A stretch of 64,000 nt of DNA from Cellulomonas sp. SLBN-39 (GCF_006715865.1 NZ_VFOA01000001.1:434001-498000), one strand, 5' to 3'; positions 44,368-53,480 are shown, counted from the stretch's first letter. The notes: a model not told the origin generated them from the sequence alone. Numbers and translations: made by a program.

Positions 44368-44387
44368 AACCTACGGTGACGTAGGTT
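44368..44387. promoter_or_regulatory. Palindromic operator before hemolysin III gene
   Basis: AACCTACGGTGACGTAGGTT has perfect 8-bp arms around GTGA, 22 bases before the ATG of the hemolysin III gene, in an otherwise G+C-rich gap between divergent genes. Position and symmetry suggest a TetR-type repressor site over the promoter. No regulator gene is adjacent. Confidence 0.55.
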
Positions 44388-44409
44388 TCCTCACGAAGGA
44401 CGGCACCGC

Positions 44410-45156
44410 ATGAGCTCGACACCCGCACGACGCGACGGCGGCGGCCTGCGCCGCGGCGTGGAGGACGGCCTGTCGCGGGTCGGCGACAAGGTCGGCGAGG
44501 CCGCCGGCGCCGTCGTGGAGAACGTCAAGCCGCTCCTGCGCGGGTGGATCCACGCAGGGATCAGCCCGTTCGTGCTGGCCGCGGGCATCGTGCTGGTCAC
44601 GCTGTCCCCCACCGCGGCCGCCCGCTGGTCCAACGCGGTGTTCGCCCTCTCGGCGGTCATGCTGTTCGGCACGTCCGCGGTCTACCACCGCGGGACGTGG
44701 TCGCCGAAGGTCGCGGGCGTCCTGCGCCGCCTCGACCACACCAACATCTTCCTCATCATCGCCGGCTCCTACACGCCGCTGGCGGTCCTGCTGCTGCCCG
44801 CCTCGACCGCGCGCACGCTGCTGGTCGTCGTGTGGACCGGGGCGATCCTCGGGCTGCTGGCGCGGGTGTTCTGGCTCAACGCCCCGCGGTGGTTCTACGT
44901 GCCGATCTACGTCGCGCTGGGCTGGGTCGCGGTCGGCTTCATGCCCCAGTTCTGGCAGACCGGCGGGCCGGCCGTCGTCTGGCTCGTCGCGGGCGGCGGG
45001 CTGGCGTACACCCTCGGCGCCGTGGTGTACGGCCTCAAGCGGCCCAACCCGTCCCCGCGCTGGTTCGGGTTCCACGAGATCTTCCACGCGCTGACCGTCG
45101 TCGGGTTCACGTGCCACTACATCTCGGTGTCCATCGCGACGTACGCGCTGCGCTGA
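44410..45156 (+). CDS. Hemolysin III family (PAQR-type) membrane protein
   Basis: A 248-residue protein with a helical amphipathic N-terminus (about 1-45) and seven membrane helices. The PAQR/hemolysin III metal-site motifs are present: SAVYHRG in helix 2, LRRLDHTNIFLIIAGSYTPLA and the C-terminal FGFHEIFHALTVVGFTCHY. Related proteins are predicted membrane hydrolases acting on lipids; the hemolysin name is historical and does not establish toxicity. A palindromic operator precedes it, suggesting that it is under specific control, perhaps by membrane lipid state. Confidence 0.92.
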   Translation: MSSTPARRDGGGLRRGVEDGLSRVGDKVGEAAGAVVENVKPLLRGWIHAGISPFVLAAGIVLVTLSPTAAARWSNAVFALSAVMLFGTSAVYHRGTWSPKVAGVLRRLDHTNIFLIIAGSYTPLAVLLLPASTARTLLVVVWTGAILGLLARVFWLNAPRWFYVPIYVALGWVAVGFMPQFWQTGGPAVVWLVAGGGLAYTLGAVVYGLKRPNPSPRWFGFHEIFHALTVVGFTCHYISVSIATYALR

Positions 45157-45160
45157 CCGG

Positions 45161-45188
45161 CGTGCCCCGCCCTCAGGGGCGGGGCACG
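45161..45188. terminator. Terminator overlapping the end of the nitrilase gene
   Basis: A perfect 12-bp inverted repeat (45161-45172 with 45177-45188) has the loop TCAG. The loop contains the stop codon of the minus-strand nitrilase gene, and one arm is its last codons. It lies just past the stop of the convergent hemolysin III gene, so one compact element can terminate both. Confidence 0.8.
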
Positions 45189-45997
45189 ACCGCGTACCGG
45201 CGGTTGGCCAGCGACGGGTTCTGCGCGCGCACCTCGTCGAGCGCGACGACGTCCAGGTCCACGGTCCGCACCTGCGGCTGGTCGTCGAGCTCGAGCCCCA
45301 CCACCCCGTCGGGGCCCACCACGAGCGAGCGCCCCACGACACCGCGCCCCGCCTGCCCCACCGCGACGACGACGCTCGTGCACTCGATGGCGCGGGCGAC
45401 CGCGAGGGTCCGCCAGTGCATGGCCTTGAGCCGCCCGTCCGCCCACGCGGCCGGCACCACGAGCGCCCGCGCACCGGCGTCGACCAGCCGGCGCGCCGAC
45501 TCCGGGAACCGCAGGTCGTAGCAGGTCATGACGCCGAGCCGCAGGCCCGCGACGTCCAGCACCAGCGGGTCCGCGTCCGCAGGCCCGGGCGCGAGGCGGT
45601 CGGACTCCCGCTGGCCGAAGGCGTCGTACAGGTGCACCTTGCGGTACACCCCGGCCAGGGCACCCGTGCCGTCGACGGCGACGACGGCGTTGACCGCGCG
45701 CGGGTCGTCACCGTCGGCGGGCAGGGTCGTGCCCGCGAGGACCGCGGCACCCGAGCGGGCCGCCTCCTCGCGCAGCATCGTGACGAACGGCCCGTCCAGG
45801 GGCTCGGCGAGGGCGGCGCCCACGCCGTGCGTGTCGTACGCGCTCGCGTACTCGGGCAGCACCACGAGGTCGGCGTGCACCCGGGCCGCGCGGCGCAGCA
45901 CGTCGCGCGCCACGTCGCGGTTCGCGCGCCGGTCGGCGCCGACGACGAGCTGGCCCAGCGTGACCCGCACCGCGGGCCGCTCGGGGGGCGCGCTCAC
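45173..45997 (-). CDS. Carbon-nitrogen hydrolase (nitrilase superfamily)
   Basis: A 274-residue amidase-type enzyme with the nitrilase catalytic triad: Glu49 in VVLPEYAS, Lys120 in GVYRKVHLYDAFG and Cys159 in MTCYDLRFPE. The motifs match the NIT2/omega-amidase or YafV-like branch that acts on amides such as deaminated glutamine derivatives, but the substrate cannot be assigned. The GTG at 45995-45997 gives a normal N-terminus; the upstream frame is Arg-rich shadow. It is the last gene behind mca and the small membrane protein on the minus strand. Confidence 0.9.
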   Translation of the reverse strand: MSAPPERPAVRVTLGQLVVGADRRANRDVARDVLRRAARVHADLVVLPEYASAYDTHGVGAALAEPLDGPFVTMLREEAARSGAAVLAGTTLPADGDDPRAVNAVVAVDGTGALAGVYRKVHLYDAFGQRESDRLAPGPADADPLVLDVAGLRLGVMTCYDLRFPESARRLVDAGARALVVPAAWADGRLKAMHWRTLAVARAIECTSVVVAVGQAGRGVVGRSLVVGPDGVVGLELDDQPQVRTVDLDVVALDEVRAQNPSLANRRYAVVPRP

Positions 45998-46043
45998 CGG
46001 CCGCCCGCCGACCACGCGTCGCCGGCCCGGCCGCAGCGCGGCA

Positions 46044-46472
46044 TCAGTCGCCGCCCCCGCCGCCACCACCGTCGGACCCGCCGGACGACCCGCCGTCCGA
46101 CGAGCCGCCGGACGCCCCCGCGTCGGCCGACGGCGACGCGTCGGGCGTCGCGGCCCCGCCGTGCCCGTGGTCGGACCCGTGCAGCGCCGGGCCGTCGCCC
46201 GACGTCGCGTCGGCCGCCGTCGTCGCGGCCGCCGGCCCGCCGACCACCGACGCGCCGCCGTCCCCCTGCTGCTCACGCTGCTGCCAGCGGTGCTGCGAGC
46301 GACGCATGCGCCGGCTCATCGAGACCGCCAGCGCGATCACGGCCAGCGCGAGCGCGAACGTCGCGACGAAGCCGATGAACCCGGGCGACCCCTCGCCCGT
46401 GGGCGTGACGGTGGGCCCGGGCAGGACGTCCGCGGGCAGCAGCACGTGCGGGGCCAGGTGCAGCAGGTTCAT
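46044..46472 (-). CDS. Small single-helix membrane protein downstream of mca
   Basis: A 142-residue protein with one membrane helix (about 32-56: FIGFVATFALALAVIALAVSMS). A basic stretch RRMRRSQHRW follows, then a long low-complexity tail of Gly, Ser, Asp and Ala ending in a run of glycines. It begins at an ATG that overlaps the mca stop by four bases (ATGA). A small uncharacterised protein follows mca in mycobacteria as well, so the pairing seems conserved; a membrane-anchored role near mycothiol detoxification is speculative. Confidence 0.75.
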   Translation of the reverse strand: MNLLHLAPHVLLPADVLPGPTVTPTGEGSPGFIGFVATFALALAVIALAVSMSRRMRRSQHRWQQREQQGDGGASVVGGPAAATTAADATSGDGPALHGSDHGHGGAATPDASPSADAGASGGSSDGGSSGGSDGGGGGGGD

Positions 46473-47356
46473 CGGGCGTGCTCCGTCCCGCGGATCCCCG
46501 CGAAGAGGTCGTCCTCGGGCAGGGTGCTCGCCACGCGGGACTGCGCGAGCTCGAAGTCCTCGGTGCGCCACGTGGCCAGCTCGACCTCGCGCGGCACGGC
46601 GAAGAACCAGCCGTCGGGGTCGATCTGCGTCGCGTGCGCGCGCAGCGCCGCGTCCCGGGCGGCGAAGTAGTCGGCGCACTCCACGCGCGTCGTCACCGGG
46701 CGCTCCGGCACCTCACGGGCCTGGCGCGAGTCGATCCAGTCGCTGAACGGCGACTCGACGCCCGCCGCGACCAGCGCGTCGTGCACCGCCCGCATGCGCA
46801 CGAGGGAGAACCCGTGGTTGTAATACAGCTTCAGCGGCGTCCAGGGCTCGCCCCGGCCGCGGTAGCGCTCGGGGTCGCCCGCGGCGGCGAACGCCTCGAC
46901 CGAGACCCGGTGGCACATGATGTGGTCGGGGTGCGGGTACCCGCCGGAGGGGTCGTACGTCGTGATGACGTGCGGGCGGAACGCGCGCACGGCCTCCACC
47001 AGCGGCGCGGACGCCTCCTCCAGCGGGACCAGGGAGAACGAGCCGTCCGGCACGGGCGGCAGCGGGTCGCCCTCGGGCAGCCCCGAGTCGACGAACCCGA
47101 GCCACTGCTGCCGCACGCCGAGCGCCGCGGCTGCGGCCGCCATCTCCTGCCGGCGGACCGCCCGCATGGCTTCGAGCCCCTCGGGGGCCGGGCCGTAGCC
47201 GGGGTTGAGCACGTCGCCGCGCTCGCCGCCCGTGCAGGTCACGACGAGGACCTCGACGCCCTCGGCCGCGTAGCGGGCCGTCGTGGCGGCCCCCTTGCTC
47301 GACTCGTCGTCGGGGTGCGCGTGCACCGCCATGAGGCGCAGCCTGTCCGAGCTCAC
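46469..47356 (-). CDS. mca: Mca, mycothiol S-conjugate amidase
   Basis: Mca cleaves mycothiol S-conjugates of toxins and drugs, releasing a mercapturic acid for export and recycling GlcN-Ins. The 295-residue protein is an LmbE/PIG-L zinc hydrolase with HPDDE at 14-18, CTGGERGDVLNPGYG and YDPSGGYPHPDHIMCH. The C-terminal ALRAHATQIDPDGWFFAVP region distinguishes Mca from MshB. The start is GTG at 47354-47356. It is divergent from the DUF4307 gene that precedes greA, the order also found in M. tuberculosis. Confidence 0.94.
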   Translation of the reverse strand: MSSDRLRLMAVHAHPDDESSKGAATTARYAAEGVEVLVVTCTGGERGDVLNPGYGPAPEGLEAMRAVRRQEMAAAAAALGVRQQWLGFVDSGLPEGDPLPPVPDGSFSLVPLEEASAPLVEAVRAFRPHVITTYDPSGGYPHPDHIMCHRVSVEAFAAAGDPERYRGRGEPWTPLKLYYNHGFSLVRMRAVHDALVAAGVESPFSDWIDSRQAREVPERPVTTRVECADYFAARDAALRAHATQIDPDGWFFAVPREVELATWRTEDFELAQSRVASTLPEDDLFAGIRGTEHAR

Positions 47357-47427
47357 GTGGGGCCTTCCGTCGCAGGTCGGGGGACGAGAGACAATGATCC
47401 CTCACACCGGCTGCACCTGGAGGACCC

Positions 47428-47832
47428 GTGACCGTCCCGGCCCCACGCCCGCCCGCGGGGCGCTACGGCCCGGAGCCGACCGACGCCCGCCGCCGGCTCC
47501 AGCGCGTGGCGCTCGCCCTGCTCGTCGCGGCGGCGATGGTCGTGGTCGCCTGGATGGGCCGCGGCGTGCTCACCGACCCCGTGCAGTGGCGCGACGTCGG
47601 CTTCTCGGTCGACTCGGCGACGTCCGTGCAGGTGACGTTCGAGGTGACGACGCGGGACGGTGCCGCGGCCACGTGCCGGGTGCAGGCCCTGTCGCAGTCC
47701 TACGCGCAGGTCGGGGTGCTGGACGTCGACGTGCCCACGTCGCCGACGTCGACGCGGCGCGTCACCGTGACCGTGCCGACCGTGGAGCAGGCCGTCACGG
47801 GCACCCTCGACGGGTGCGACCCCGCACCCTGA
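47428..47832 (+). CDS. DUF4307 membrane-anchored protein
   Basis: A 134-residue protein with one membrane helix (about 27-44) and a predicted external beta-rich domain of about 85 residues (WRDVGFSVDSATSVQVTFEVTTRDGAAATCRVQALS.YAQVGVLDVDVP), the DUF4307 pattern. Function is unknown. TGGAGG lies before the GTG start. It sits between mca and greA, as in other actinobacteria. Confidence 0.85.
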   Translation: MTVPAPRPPAGRYGPEPTDARRRLQRVALALLVAAAMVVVAWMGRGVLTDPVQWRDVGFSVDSATSVQVTFEVTTRDGAAATCRVQALSQSYAQVGVLDVDVPTSPTSTRRVTVTVPTVEQAVTGTLDGCDPAP

Positions 47833-47847
47833 GGCCCCGCACGGCCG

Positions 47848-47874
47848 GTGCCGACGGCCCCGCCTTGGTAGGGT
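47848..47874 (+). promoter_or_regulatory. Possible greA promoter
   Basis: A TAGGGT hexamer at 47869-47874 is a good actinobacterial -10 candidate, with a weak GTGCCG at 47848-47853 as a possible -35. It would give a leader of roughly 155 bases before greA. The -35 is not convincing. Confidence 0.3.
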
Positions 47875-48036
47875 CGTCGTTTACGCCGCCCCGGTCCGGC
47901 GTCGTACGACTGGTCGACGCGACCGCGCCGTGACACCCGCTCCCGTCCGCGCACCCGCCACCGCCCGCCGTCCGCGCCACCGGGGTTCCTGCCGCCGGGA
48001 GACCGGCGGCGACCCCTGTGCGAGAAAGGAGCGATC

Positions 48037-48522
48037 GTGACAGACACCACCGCGGCCACGTGGCTGACCCAGGAGGCGCACGACCGCCTCAAGGAGGAGC
48101 TGACGCACCTCGAGTCCGTCGGGCGCAAGGAGATCGCGGACCGCATCGCGGCGGCCCGCGACGAGGGCGACCTGAAGGAGAACGGCGGCTACCACGCCGC
48201 GCGCGAGGAGCAGGCCAAGCAGGAGGCCCGCATCCGCGAGCTGCAGGCCAAGCTGCGCAACGTGCAGATCGGCACGCCCCCGGACGACGGCGTCGTCGAG
48301 CCCGGCATGGTCGTCACGGCGGTCGTCGCGGGCGACGAGATGACGTTCCTGCTGGGCTCGCGCGAGATCGCGGGCACGGCGGACATCGACGTCTTCTCCC
48401 CCACGTCGCCGCTGGGCTCGGCGATCAACGGCCGCAAGGTCGGCGAGAAGACCTCCTACGAGGCGCCGAACGGCAAGCAGATCCCGGTCGAGATCACGGC
48501 GGCCAGCCCGTTCCACGGCTGA
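48037..48522 (+). CDS. greA: Transcription elongation factor GreA
   Basis: GreA inserts its coiled coil into the RNA polymerase secondary channel and stimulates transcript cleavage to rescue backtracked complexes. The 161-residue product has the N-terminal coiled coil (9-75), whose tip is AARDEGDLKENGGYHAAREEQ with the catalytic acidic pair, and the C-terminal FKBP-like domain ending in SPLGSAINGRKVGEKTSYEAPNGKQIPVEI. AAAGGAG precedes the GTG start. It is monocistronic, closed by the hairpin at 48534-48570. Confidence 0.97.
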   Translation: MTDTTAATWLTQEAHDRLKEELTHLESVGRKEIADRIAAARDEGDLKENGGYHAAREEQAKQEARIRELQAKLRNVQIGTPPDDGVVEPGMVVTAVVAGDEMTFLLGSREIAGTADIDVFSPTSPLGSAINGRKVGEKTSYEAPNGKQIPVEITAASPFHG

Positions 48523-48533
48523 CGCACCGACCC

Positions 48534-48570
48534 ACGACGGCGCCGCACCCCTCGGGGGCGGCGCCGTCGT
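48534..48570. terminator. Bidirectional terminator between greA and ilvA
   Basis: Arms of 12 bases (48534-48545 and 48559-48570) are fully complementary. The 13-base loop itself contains CCCC and GGGG, which can extend the stem. It lies between two convergent genes. Confidence 0.85.
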
Positions 48571-48588
48571 CGTGCGGGACGCGCGGGG

Positions 48589-49797
48589 TCAGGCCTCGCG
48601 GATGGTGTAGCCGGCGCTGCGCAGCCCGTGCAGGAGCGTGCCGCAGTGCTCGGGCCCCTTCGTCTCGATCTGCAGGTCGATCGCGACCTCGCTGAGCGCC
48701 AGGTCGCCGCCCGTGCGGGTGTGGGCGACGTGCATGACGTTGCCGCCCATGGCCGCGACGTCCTGCAGCAGCCCCGCCAGGGCGCCCGGTGCGTCCTCGA
48801 CGCGCACGTGCACGTGCAGGTACCGGCCGGCCGACGCCAGGCCGTGCCGCACGACGCGCAGCAGCACGAGCGGGTCGATGTTGCCGCCGGACAGCACGCA
48901 CACCACGGGACGCCCGTCGCCGGCCCAGGCGCCCGGGTCGGCCATGAGGGCCGCGACGGCCGCGGCGCCCGACGGCTCGACGACGAGCTTGGCCCGCTCG
49001 GCCACGAGCAGCAGGGCCCGGGACAGGTCCTCCTCCGAGACGGTCCGCACCGGCACGCGGTGGCTCGCGAGCACCTCGAACGGCACGTCGCCCGGCAGGC
49101 CCACGGCGATGCCGTCGGCCATGGTCCGCAGCTCGGGCGCCCGCAGCGGCCGGCCGGCGGCCAGCGAGGCCGGGTAGGCGGCCGCCCGCGCGGCCTGCAC
49201 GCCCACGACCCGCACGTCGGGCCGGTCGTGCAGCGCGGCGGTGATGCCGGCGGCCAGCCCTCCCCCGCCGACGGGCACGACGACGGTGCCGACGTCGGGC
49301 ACCTGGTCCAGCACCTCGAGCGCGACGGTGCCCTGCCCGGCGTCGATGTCGGGGTGGTCGAACGGGTGGATCAGCACCGCGCCGGTGCGCTCGGCGTGCT
49401 CGCGGGCGCTGACGAGGGCCTCGTCGACGGACGTGCCCACCAGCTCGACGTGCGCGCCGTACCCGCGGGTCGCGGCGATCTTCGGCAGGGCCGCGTCGAC
49501 GGGCATGAACACGACCGCGTCGATGCCGAGCAGCCCGGCGGCCAGGGCCACGCCCTGCGCGTGGTTGCCCGCGCTGGCCGCGACGACACCGCGCGCCTTC
49601 TCCTCCGGCGACAGGCGCGACATGCGCACGTAGGCGCCGCGGATCTTGAACGACCCGGCGCGCTGCAGGTTCTCGCACTTGAGCCACACGTCGACGCCCA
49701 CGAGGTCGGACAGGGCACGGCTGCGCTGCACGGGCGTGGGCTCGGCGACGCCCGCGAGCAGGGCGGCCGCGTCGAGGACGTCCTGGGGGCCGATCAC
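48589..49797 (-). CDS. ilvA: Threonine ammonia-lyase with ACT domain
   Basis: The enzyme deaminates L-threonine to 2-oxobutanoate with PLP. The 402-residue protein has the PLP lysine Lys51 in AGSFKIRGAYVRM, the Gly-rich phosphate loop PVGGGGLAAG and the serine-side motif VLSGGNIDPL. A C-terminal ACT-type domain (about 325-400: YLHVHVRVEDAPGALAGLLQDVAAMGGNV) follows. Length and single ACT domain fit the actinobacterial form; whether it is biosynthetic (isoleucine) or catabolic is not fixed by sequence. GTG 49795-49797 overlaps the stop of the AI-2E transporter gene (GTGA), so metB, transporter and ilvA are one translationally coupled chain. Confidence 0.93.
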   Translation of the reverse strand: MIGPQDVLDAAALLAGVAEPTPVQRSRALSDLVGVDVWLKCENLQRAGSFKIRGAYVRMSRLSPEEKARGVVAASAGNHAQGVALAAGLLGIDAVVFMPVDAALPKIAATRGYGAHVELVGTSVDEALVSAREHAERTGAVLIHPFDHPDIDAGQGTVALEVLDQVPDVGTVVVPVGGGGLAAGITAALHDRPDVRVVGVQAARAAAYPASLAAGRPLRAPELRTMADGIAVGLPGDVPFEVLASHRVPVRTVSEEDLSRALLLVAERAKLVVEPSGAAAVAALMADPGAWAGDGRPVVCVLSGGNIDPLVLLRVVRHGLASAGRYLHVHVRVEDAPGALAGLLQDVAAMGGNVMHVAHTRTGGDLALSEVAIDLQIETKGPEHCGTLLHGLRSAGYTIREA

Positions 49798-51107
49798 GCG
49801 GTCACCTGCCCCGTGCCGGTCGCGGGCGGGGTCGACGGGCCGGTCGCGGCGGGCGCGTCCGTCGTCGCCCGGTCGGCCGAGGCCTCCTCCGCGGCGGCGG
49901 CGAGCGCGCGGTCCAGCACGGGGTGGCGTCGTGGTCGGACGTCGACGTGGTCGTCGGTGCCCAGCTGCGGGAACTTGTCGTGCCCGTGCAGGTACAGCAC
50001 GACCGTGTTGACGACGGCGGCCAGCGGCACCGCGAACAGCGCCCCGACGATGCCCGCGACGAGCGAGCCGCCGGCCACGACGAGCAGCACCGCCACGGGG
50101 TGCAGCGACACCGCGTGCCCCATGAGGAACGGCTGGAGCACGTGCCCCTCGATCTGCTGCACGACCAGCACGATCGCCAGCATGATCAGCGCCGAGACCC
50201 AGCCCTGCGTGACCAGGGCGACGAGCACCGCGACGGAGCCTGTGACGATCGCCCCGACGAACGGGATGAACGAGCCGAAGAACACGATGACGGCCAGCGG
50301 CACCGCCAGCGGCAGCTGCAGCAGCGCCGCCCCGGCACCGATGCCGATGGCGTCGACGCCCGCGACGAGGATCTGCGTGCGCGTGTACGCGCCGAGCGTG
50401 ACCCACCCGCGCCGACCCGCCTGGTGCACGCGCTCGCGCGAGCCGCGCGGCAGCAGGCCCACGGTCCAGGCCCAGATGCCCCGGCCGTCGAACAGGAAGA
50501 ACAGGGTGCAGAAGACCGCGATGAGCGCACCGGCGAACACGTGCCCGACGGTCACGCCGACCGACAGGGCACCGGCCGCGAGCTGGTCGCTGCTGCCGAC
50601 GATCGCGTCCTGCGCGCTGCTCAGGTAGGTCTCGATGTCGCTCGTCGACAGGTGCAGCGGCGCCCCGGCGAGCCACGCGAGGAGCTGCCCGACGCCCTCC
50701 TCGGCCTGGTCCCACAGCTCGGCGATGCCCTGGACCATCTGCCCGCCCGCGAGCGCGAGCAGGCCGCCGACGAGGACGAGCAGCGAGACCACCGCGACCG
50801 CGGCCGCGGCGGGCCGCGGCAGGCGCAGCACCCGGTGCAGGGCGTCGACGACGGGCGCGAGGAGCACGGTCAGCAGCAGGGCGATCGCCACGGGGATGAC
50901 GATGACCTTGAGCACGGTGACGAGCCACAGGCCCACGGCGACGGCCGCGAGGATGACGAGGGTCCGCCAGGACCACGCGGCGGCGGCCCGCACGGACGGC
51001 GGCACGGGGTCGGTCGGGGCCGGCGGGACCGTGGGGGCGGGCAGAGGGGTGCCCTGCGGCTGCGGCTCGTCGGTGAGGTCCTGCGCGGGGGTGGTCGGGG
51101 TGCTCAC
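49794..51107 (-). CDS. AI-2E family transporter
   Basis: A 437-residue membrane protein of the AI-2E (YdiK/TqsA) family. After a Pro-rich cytoplasmic start (1-40) come helices at about 42-80. A long extracytoplasmic loop follows ([32 protein letters not shown]), and then the C-terminal helix block with the signature [21 protein letters not shown] and [28 protein letters not shown]. The C-terminus is hydrophilic. Despite the family name, many members export other compounds or exchange ions. It lies between metB and ilvA with 4-base overlaps on both sides, so an amino-acid related role is possible but unproven. Confidence 0.9.
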   Translation of the reverse strand: MSTPTTPAQDLTDEPQPQGTPLPAPTVPPAPTDPVPPSVRAAAAWSWRTLVILAAVAVGLWLVTVLKVIVIPVAIALLLTVLLAPVVDALHRVLRLPRPAAAAVAVVSLLVLVGGLLALAGGQMVQGIAELWDQAEEGVGQLLAWLAGAPLHLSTSDIETYLSSAQDAIVGSSDQLAAGALSVGVTVGHVFAGALIAVFCTLFFLFDGRGIWAWTVGLLPRGSRERVHQAGRRGWVTLGAYTRTQILVAGVDAIGIGAGAALLQLPLAVPLAVIVFFGSFIPFVGAIVTGSVAVLVALVTQGWVSALIMLAIVLVVQQIEGHVLQPFLMGHAVSLHPVAVLLVVAGGSLVAGIVGALFAVPLAAVVNTVVLYLHGHDKFPQLGTDDHVDVRPRRHPVLDRALAAAAEEASADRATTDAPAATGPSTPPATGTGQVTA

Positions 51108-52339
51108 CGGCCGAGCCCGGCGGCGGCGAGCGCCTGCTCCAGGTCGGCGAGCAGGTCCTCGACGTCCTCGATGCCGACGGACAGGCGCACGAGGTCGGCG
51201 GGGACCTCGAGCGCGGTGCCGGCGACGGAGCCGTGGGTCATGCGGCCGGGGTGCTCGACGAGGGACTCGACGCCGCCGAGGGACTCGGCGAGCGTGAACA
51301 CGCGGGTGGCGCCGCAGACCGCGACGGCGGACTCCTCCGAGCCGGTACGGAAGGCGACCATGCCGCCGAACCCGCGCATCTGCCGGGCGGCGACCTCGTG
51401 CCCGGGGTGGTCGGGCAGCCCGGGCCACAGGACGTGCGTGACGCCGGGGTGGTCGACGAGCATCTGCGCGACCGCGGCGGCGTTGGTCTGGTGCCGGTCC
51501 ATGCGGACGGCGAGGGTCTTCAGGCCGCGCAGGGTCAGCCACGCGTCGAACGGGCCGGCGACGGCACCCGACGCGTTCTGCCCGAAGGCCACGGCGTCCA
51601 GCAGTGCGGTGGTGCCGGTGGGGCCGACGAGGCCCGCGGGCAGCTGGGCGCCGTCCGCGACGACGACCGCACCGCCGACGACGTCGGAGTGCCCGCCGAC
51701 GTACTTGGTGGTGGAGTGCACGACCGCGTCGGCGCCGAGCGCGAGGGGGCTCTGCAGGTACGGGGTGGCGAACGTGTTGTCGACGACGAGCACGGCGCCG
51801 ACGGACCGGGCGTGCACGGCGATCGCCTCGATGTCGGCGATGCCGAGCAGGGGGTTGGTGGGCGTCTCGACCCAGATCGCCTTGGTCCGGCCCGGCACGA
51901 TGGCCGCGAGCACGGCGTCGGGGTCGGACAGGTCGACGGGCGTGTGGTCGATCCCCCACGGGCCGAGCACGCGCGCGATCAGCCGGTACGTGCCGCCGTA
52001 CGCGTCGTCCGGCACCACGACGTGGTCGCCGGGCCGCAGCACGGCGCGCAGCAGCGTGTCCTCGGCCGCGAGGCCCGAGGAGAACGCGAAGCCGGCCGCG
52101 CCGCCCTCGACGGCCGCGAGGGCCTCCTCCAGGGCGTGCCGCGTGGGGTTGCCCGAGCGCGAGTACTCGTACCCGTCGCGCAGGCCGCCCACGCCGTCCT
52201 GCTTGTAGGTCGAGACCTGGTGGATCGGCGGCACCACGGCCCCGGTGCGGGGGTCGGGGTCCTGACCTGCGTGGATGGCACGCGTCGAGAACCCTGCGGT
52301 GGTCCAGTCGTGGGCGGCGTCGAACGGGTCGGTCGTCAC
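51104..52339 (-). CDS. metB: Cystathionine gamma-synthase (MetB-type)
   Basis: A PLP enzyme of the Cys/Met metabolism family, joining O-acyl-homoserine and cysteine to cystathionine. The 411-residue protein has the family features [34 protein letters not shown], the cofactor loop [12 protein letters not shown], and Lys near 211 in [18 protein letters not shown] as Schiff-base lysine. It ends with [20 protein letters not shown] cystathionine gamma-lyase or homocysteine synthase activity cannot be excluded, as these enzymes look alike. GTG start at 52337-52339. It leads the metB-transporter-ilvA chain. Confidence 0.9.
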   Translation of the reverse strand: MTTDPFDAAHDWTTAGFSTRAIHAGQDPDPRTGAVVPPIHQVSTYKQDGVGGLRDGYEYSRSGNPTRHALEEALAAVEGGAAGFAFSSGLAAEDTLLRAVLRPGDHVVVPDDAYGGTYRLIARVLGPWGIDHTPVDLSDPDAVLAAIVPGRTKAIWVETPTNPLLGIADIEAIAVHARSVGAVLVVDNTFATPYLQSPLALGADAVVHSTTKYVGGHSDVVGGAVVVADGAQLPAGLVGPTGTTALLDAVAFGQNASGAVAGPFDAWLTLRGLKTLAVRMDRHQTNAAAVAQMLVDHPGVTHVLWPGLPDHPGHEVAARQMRGFGGMVAFRTGSEESAVAVCGATRVFTLAESLGGVESLVEHPGRMTHGSVAGTALEVPADLVRLSVGIEDVEDLLADLEQALAAAGLGR

Positions 52340-52444
52340 GGGTCAAGGCTAGGTGCTGCGGGGGTGTGCTGCGCCGCCGCACGCGCGGAACACGGCGGCC
52401 GTGCGCACGGTTGGAGCGGGTGGACGAGGGGAAGGAGAGCCACG

Positions 52445-53122
52445 ATGGCCTCGCTGTACGACCTGCTCATCGGATCGTCGGCCCGCACGCAGATGGTCGA
52501 CGCCGACCGCGCGCTCAAGGGCCGCGACGACTACGCCTACGAGGTGCCCGCCACCCACACGGTGCTCGGCACCCCCCTCCAGGGCCCCTGGCCCGAGGGC
52601 ACCCGCGTGCTGTACCTGGCCTCCGGCTGCTTCTGGGGCGCCGAGAAGGAGGCTTGGCAGCTGCCGGGCGTCGTCACCACCGCCGTCGGGTACATGGGCG
52701 GCTTCACGACGTACCCCACGTACGAGGAGACCTGCACCGCCCGCACCGGGCACACCGAGACCGTGATGGTCGCGTACGACCCGACCCGCCTCTCGGACGT
52801 CGACCTGCTCCGCCACTTCTGGGAGGAGCACGACCCCACGCAGGGCTTCCGCCAGGGCAACGACGTCGGCACCCAGTACCGCTCCGCGGTGTTCACCACG
52901 ACGCCCGAGCAGCTCGACGCCGCCCGCGCCACCCGCGAGCAGTACGCCCCGCGGCTGAAGGCCAACGGCTACGGCGACATCACCACGGAGATCCGCAGCG
53001 CCGACGAGGCCGGCCCGTTCTACTACGCCGAGGCCTACCACCAGCAGTACCTCGACAAGAACCCGGGCGGCTACTGCCCGGTCAACTCCACCGGCGTCGC
53101 CTGCCCGGCCCCGCCGGCCTGA
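52445..53122 (+). CDS. msrA: Peptide methionine sulfoxide reductase MsrA
   Basis: MsrA reduces the S-epimer of methionine sulfoxide in proteins. The 225-residue protein has the catalytic Cys62 in GCFWGAEK, the family motif [25 protein letters not shown], and C-terminal resolving cysteines in [13 protein letters not shown]. The ~50-residue extension before the catalytic motif is common in actinobacterial MsrA. GGAAGGAG precedes the ATG. It is divergent from metB and closed by a 15-bp hairpin. Confidence 0.95.
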   Translation: MASLYDLLIGSSARTQMVDADRALKGRDDYAYEVPATHTVLGTPLQGPWPEGTRVLYLASGCFWGAEKEAWQLPGVVTTAVGYMGGFTTYPTYEETCTARTGHTETVMVAYDPTRLSDVDLLRHFWEEHDPTQGFRQGNDVGTQYRSAVFTTTPEQLDAARATREQYAPRLKANGYGDITTEIRSADEAGPFYYAEAYHQQYLDKNPGGYCPVNSTGVACPAPPA

Positions 53123-53132
53123 CCCTGCCCTC

Positions 53133-53169
53133 GCGTGCCCGGGACCTCCCGCTGAGGTCCCGGGCGCGC
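53133..53169 (+). terminator. Terminator after msrA
   Basis: An 11-bp perfect core (53137-53147 with 53155-53165) extends to 15 pairs with one T-G wobble, around a 7-base loop, 10 bases past the msrA stop. Confidence 0.85.
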
Positions 53170-53480
53170 TCGGCGTGAAGATCGATGGCCATGCCGCTGG
53201 CGCGCGGCGCGAAGGCAAGAAGAAGCCCCAGGCGCTTGAATCAGAGGCGACACTGGGGCGTTCACCAGCCAGGCTAGCGTCCTCAGGCTTCAGGCTGGCA
53301 GGGCCAGCCGCCTTGTGGCAGCGCCAGGCTTTTGTCGAGGGGCACGAGATCGTCTCCGGTGTCGAGCACCACGCTCTCGTCCGCGGCCGGGGCCCTGCCG
53401 CCCGGGGCGACGCTCGGCCCCGCGGACCCTCGCCCTGCGCGTCGAGGGACCGGCGGTCACGGACGGGCAGCAGGTGGTGA
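53170..53480. other. No intact gene; atypical sequence
   Basis: About 310 bases without a credible gene. The first half (53175-53340) is poorer in G+C and contains AAG- and CAG-rich stretches unlike nearby coding DNA. It includes a spaced inverted repeat GCCCCAG (53225-53231) and CTGGGGC. Short frames cross it on both strands but none shows a ribosome site or a recognisable motif. It borders the acetyltransferase remnant and may be leftover of the same acquired segment. Confidence 0.4.
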
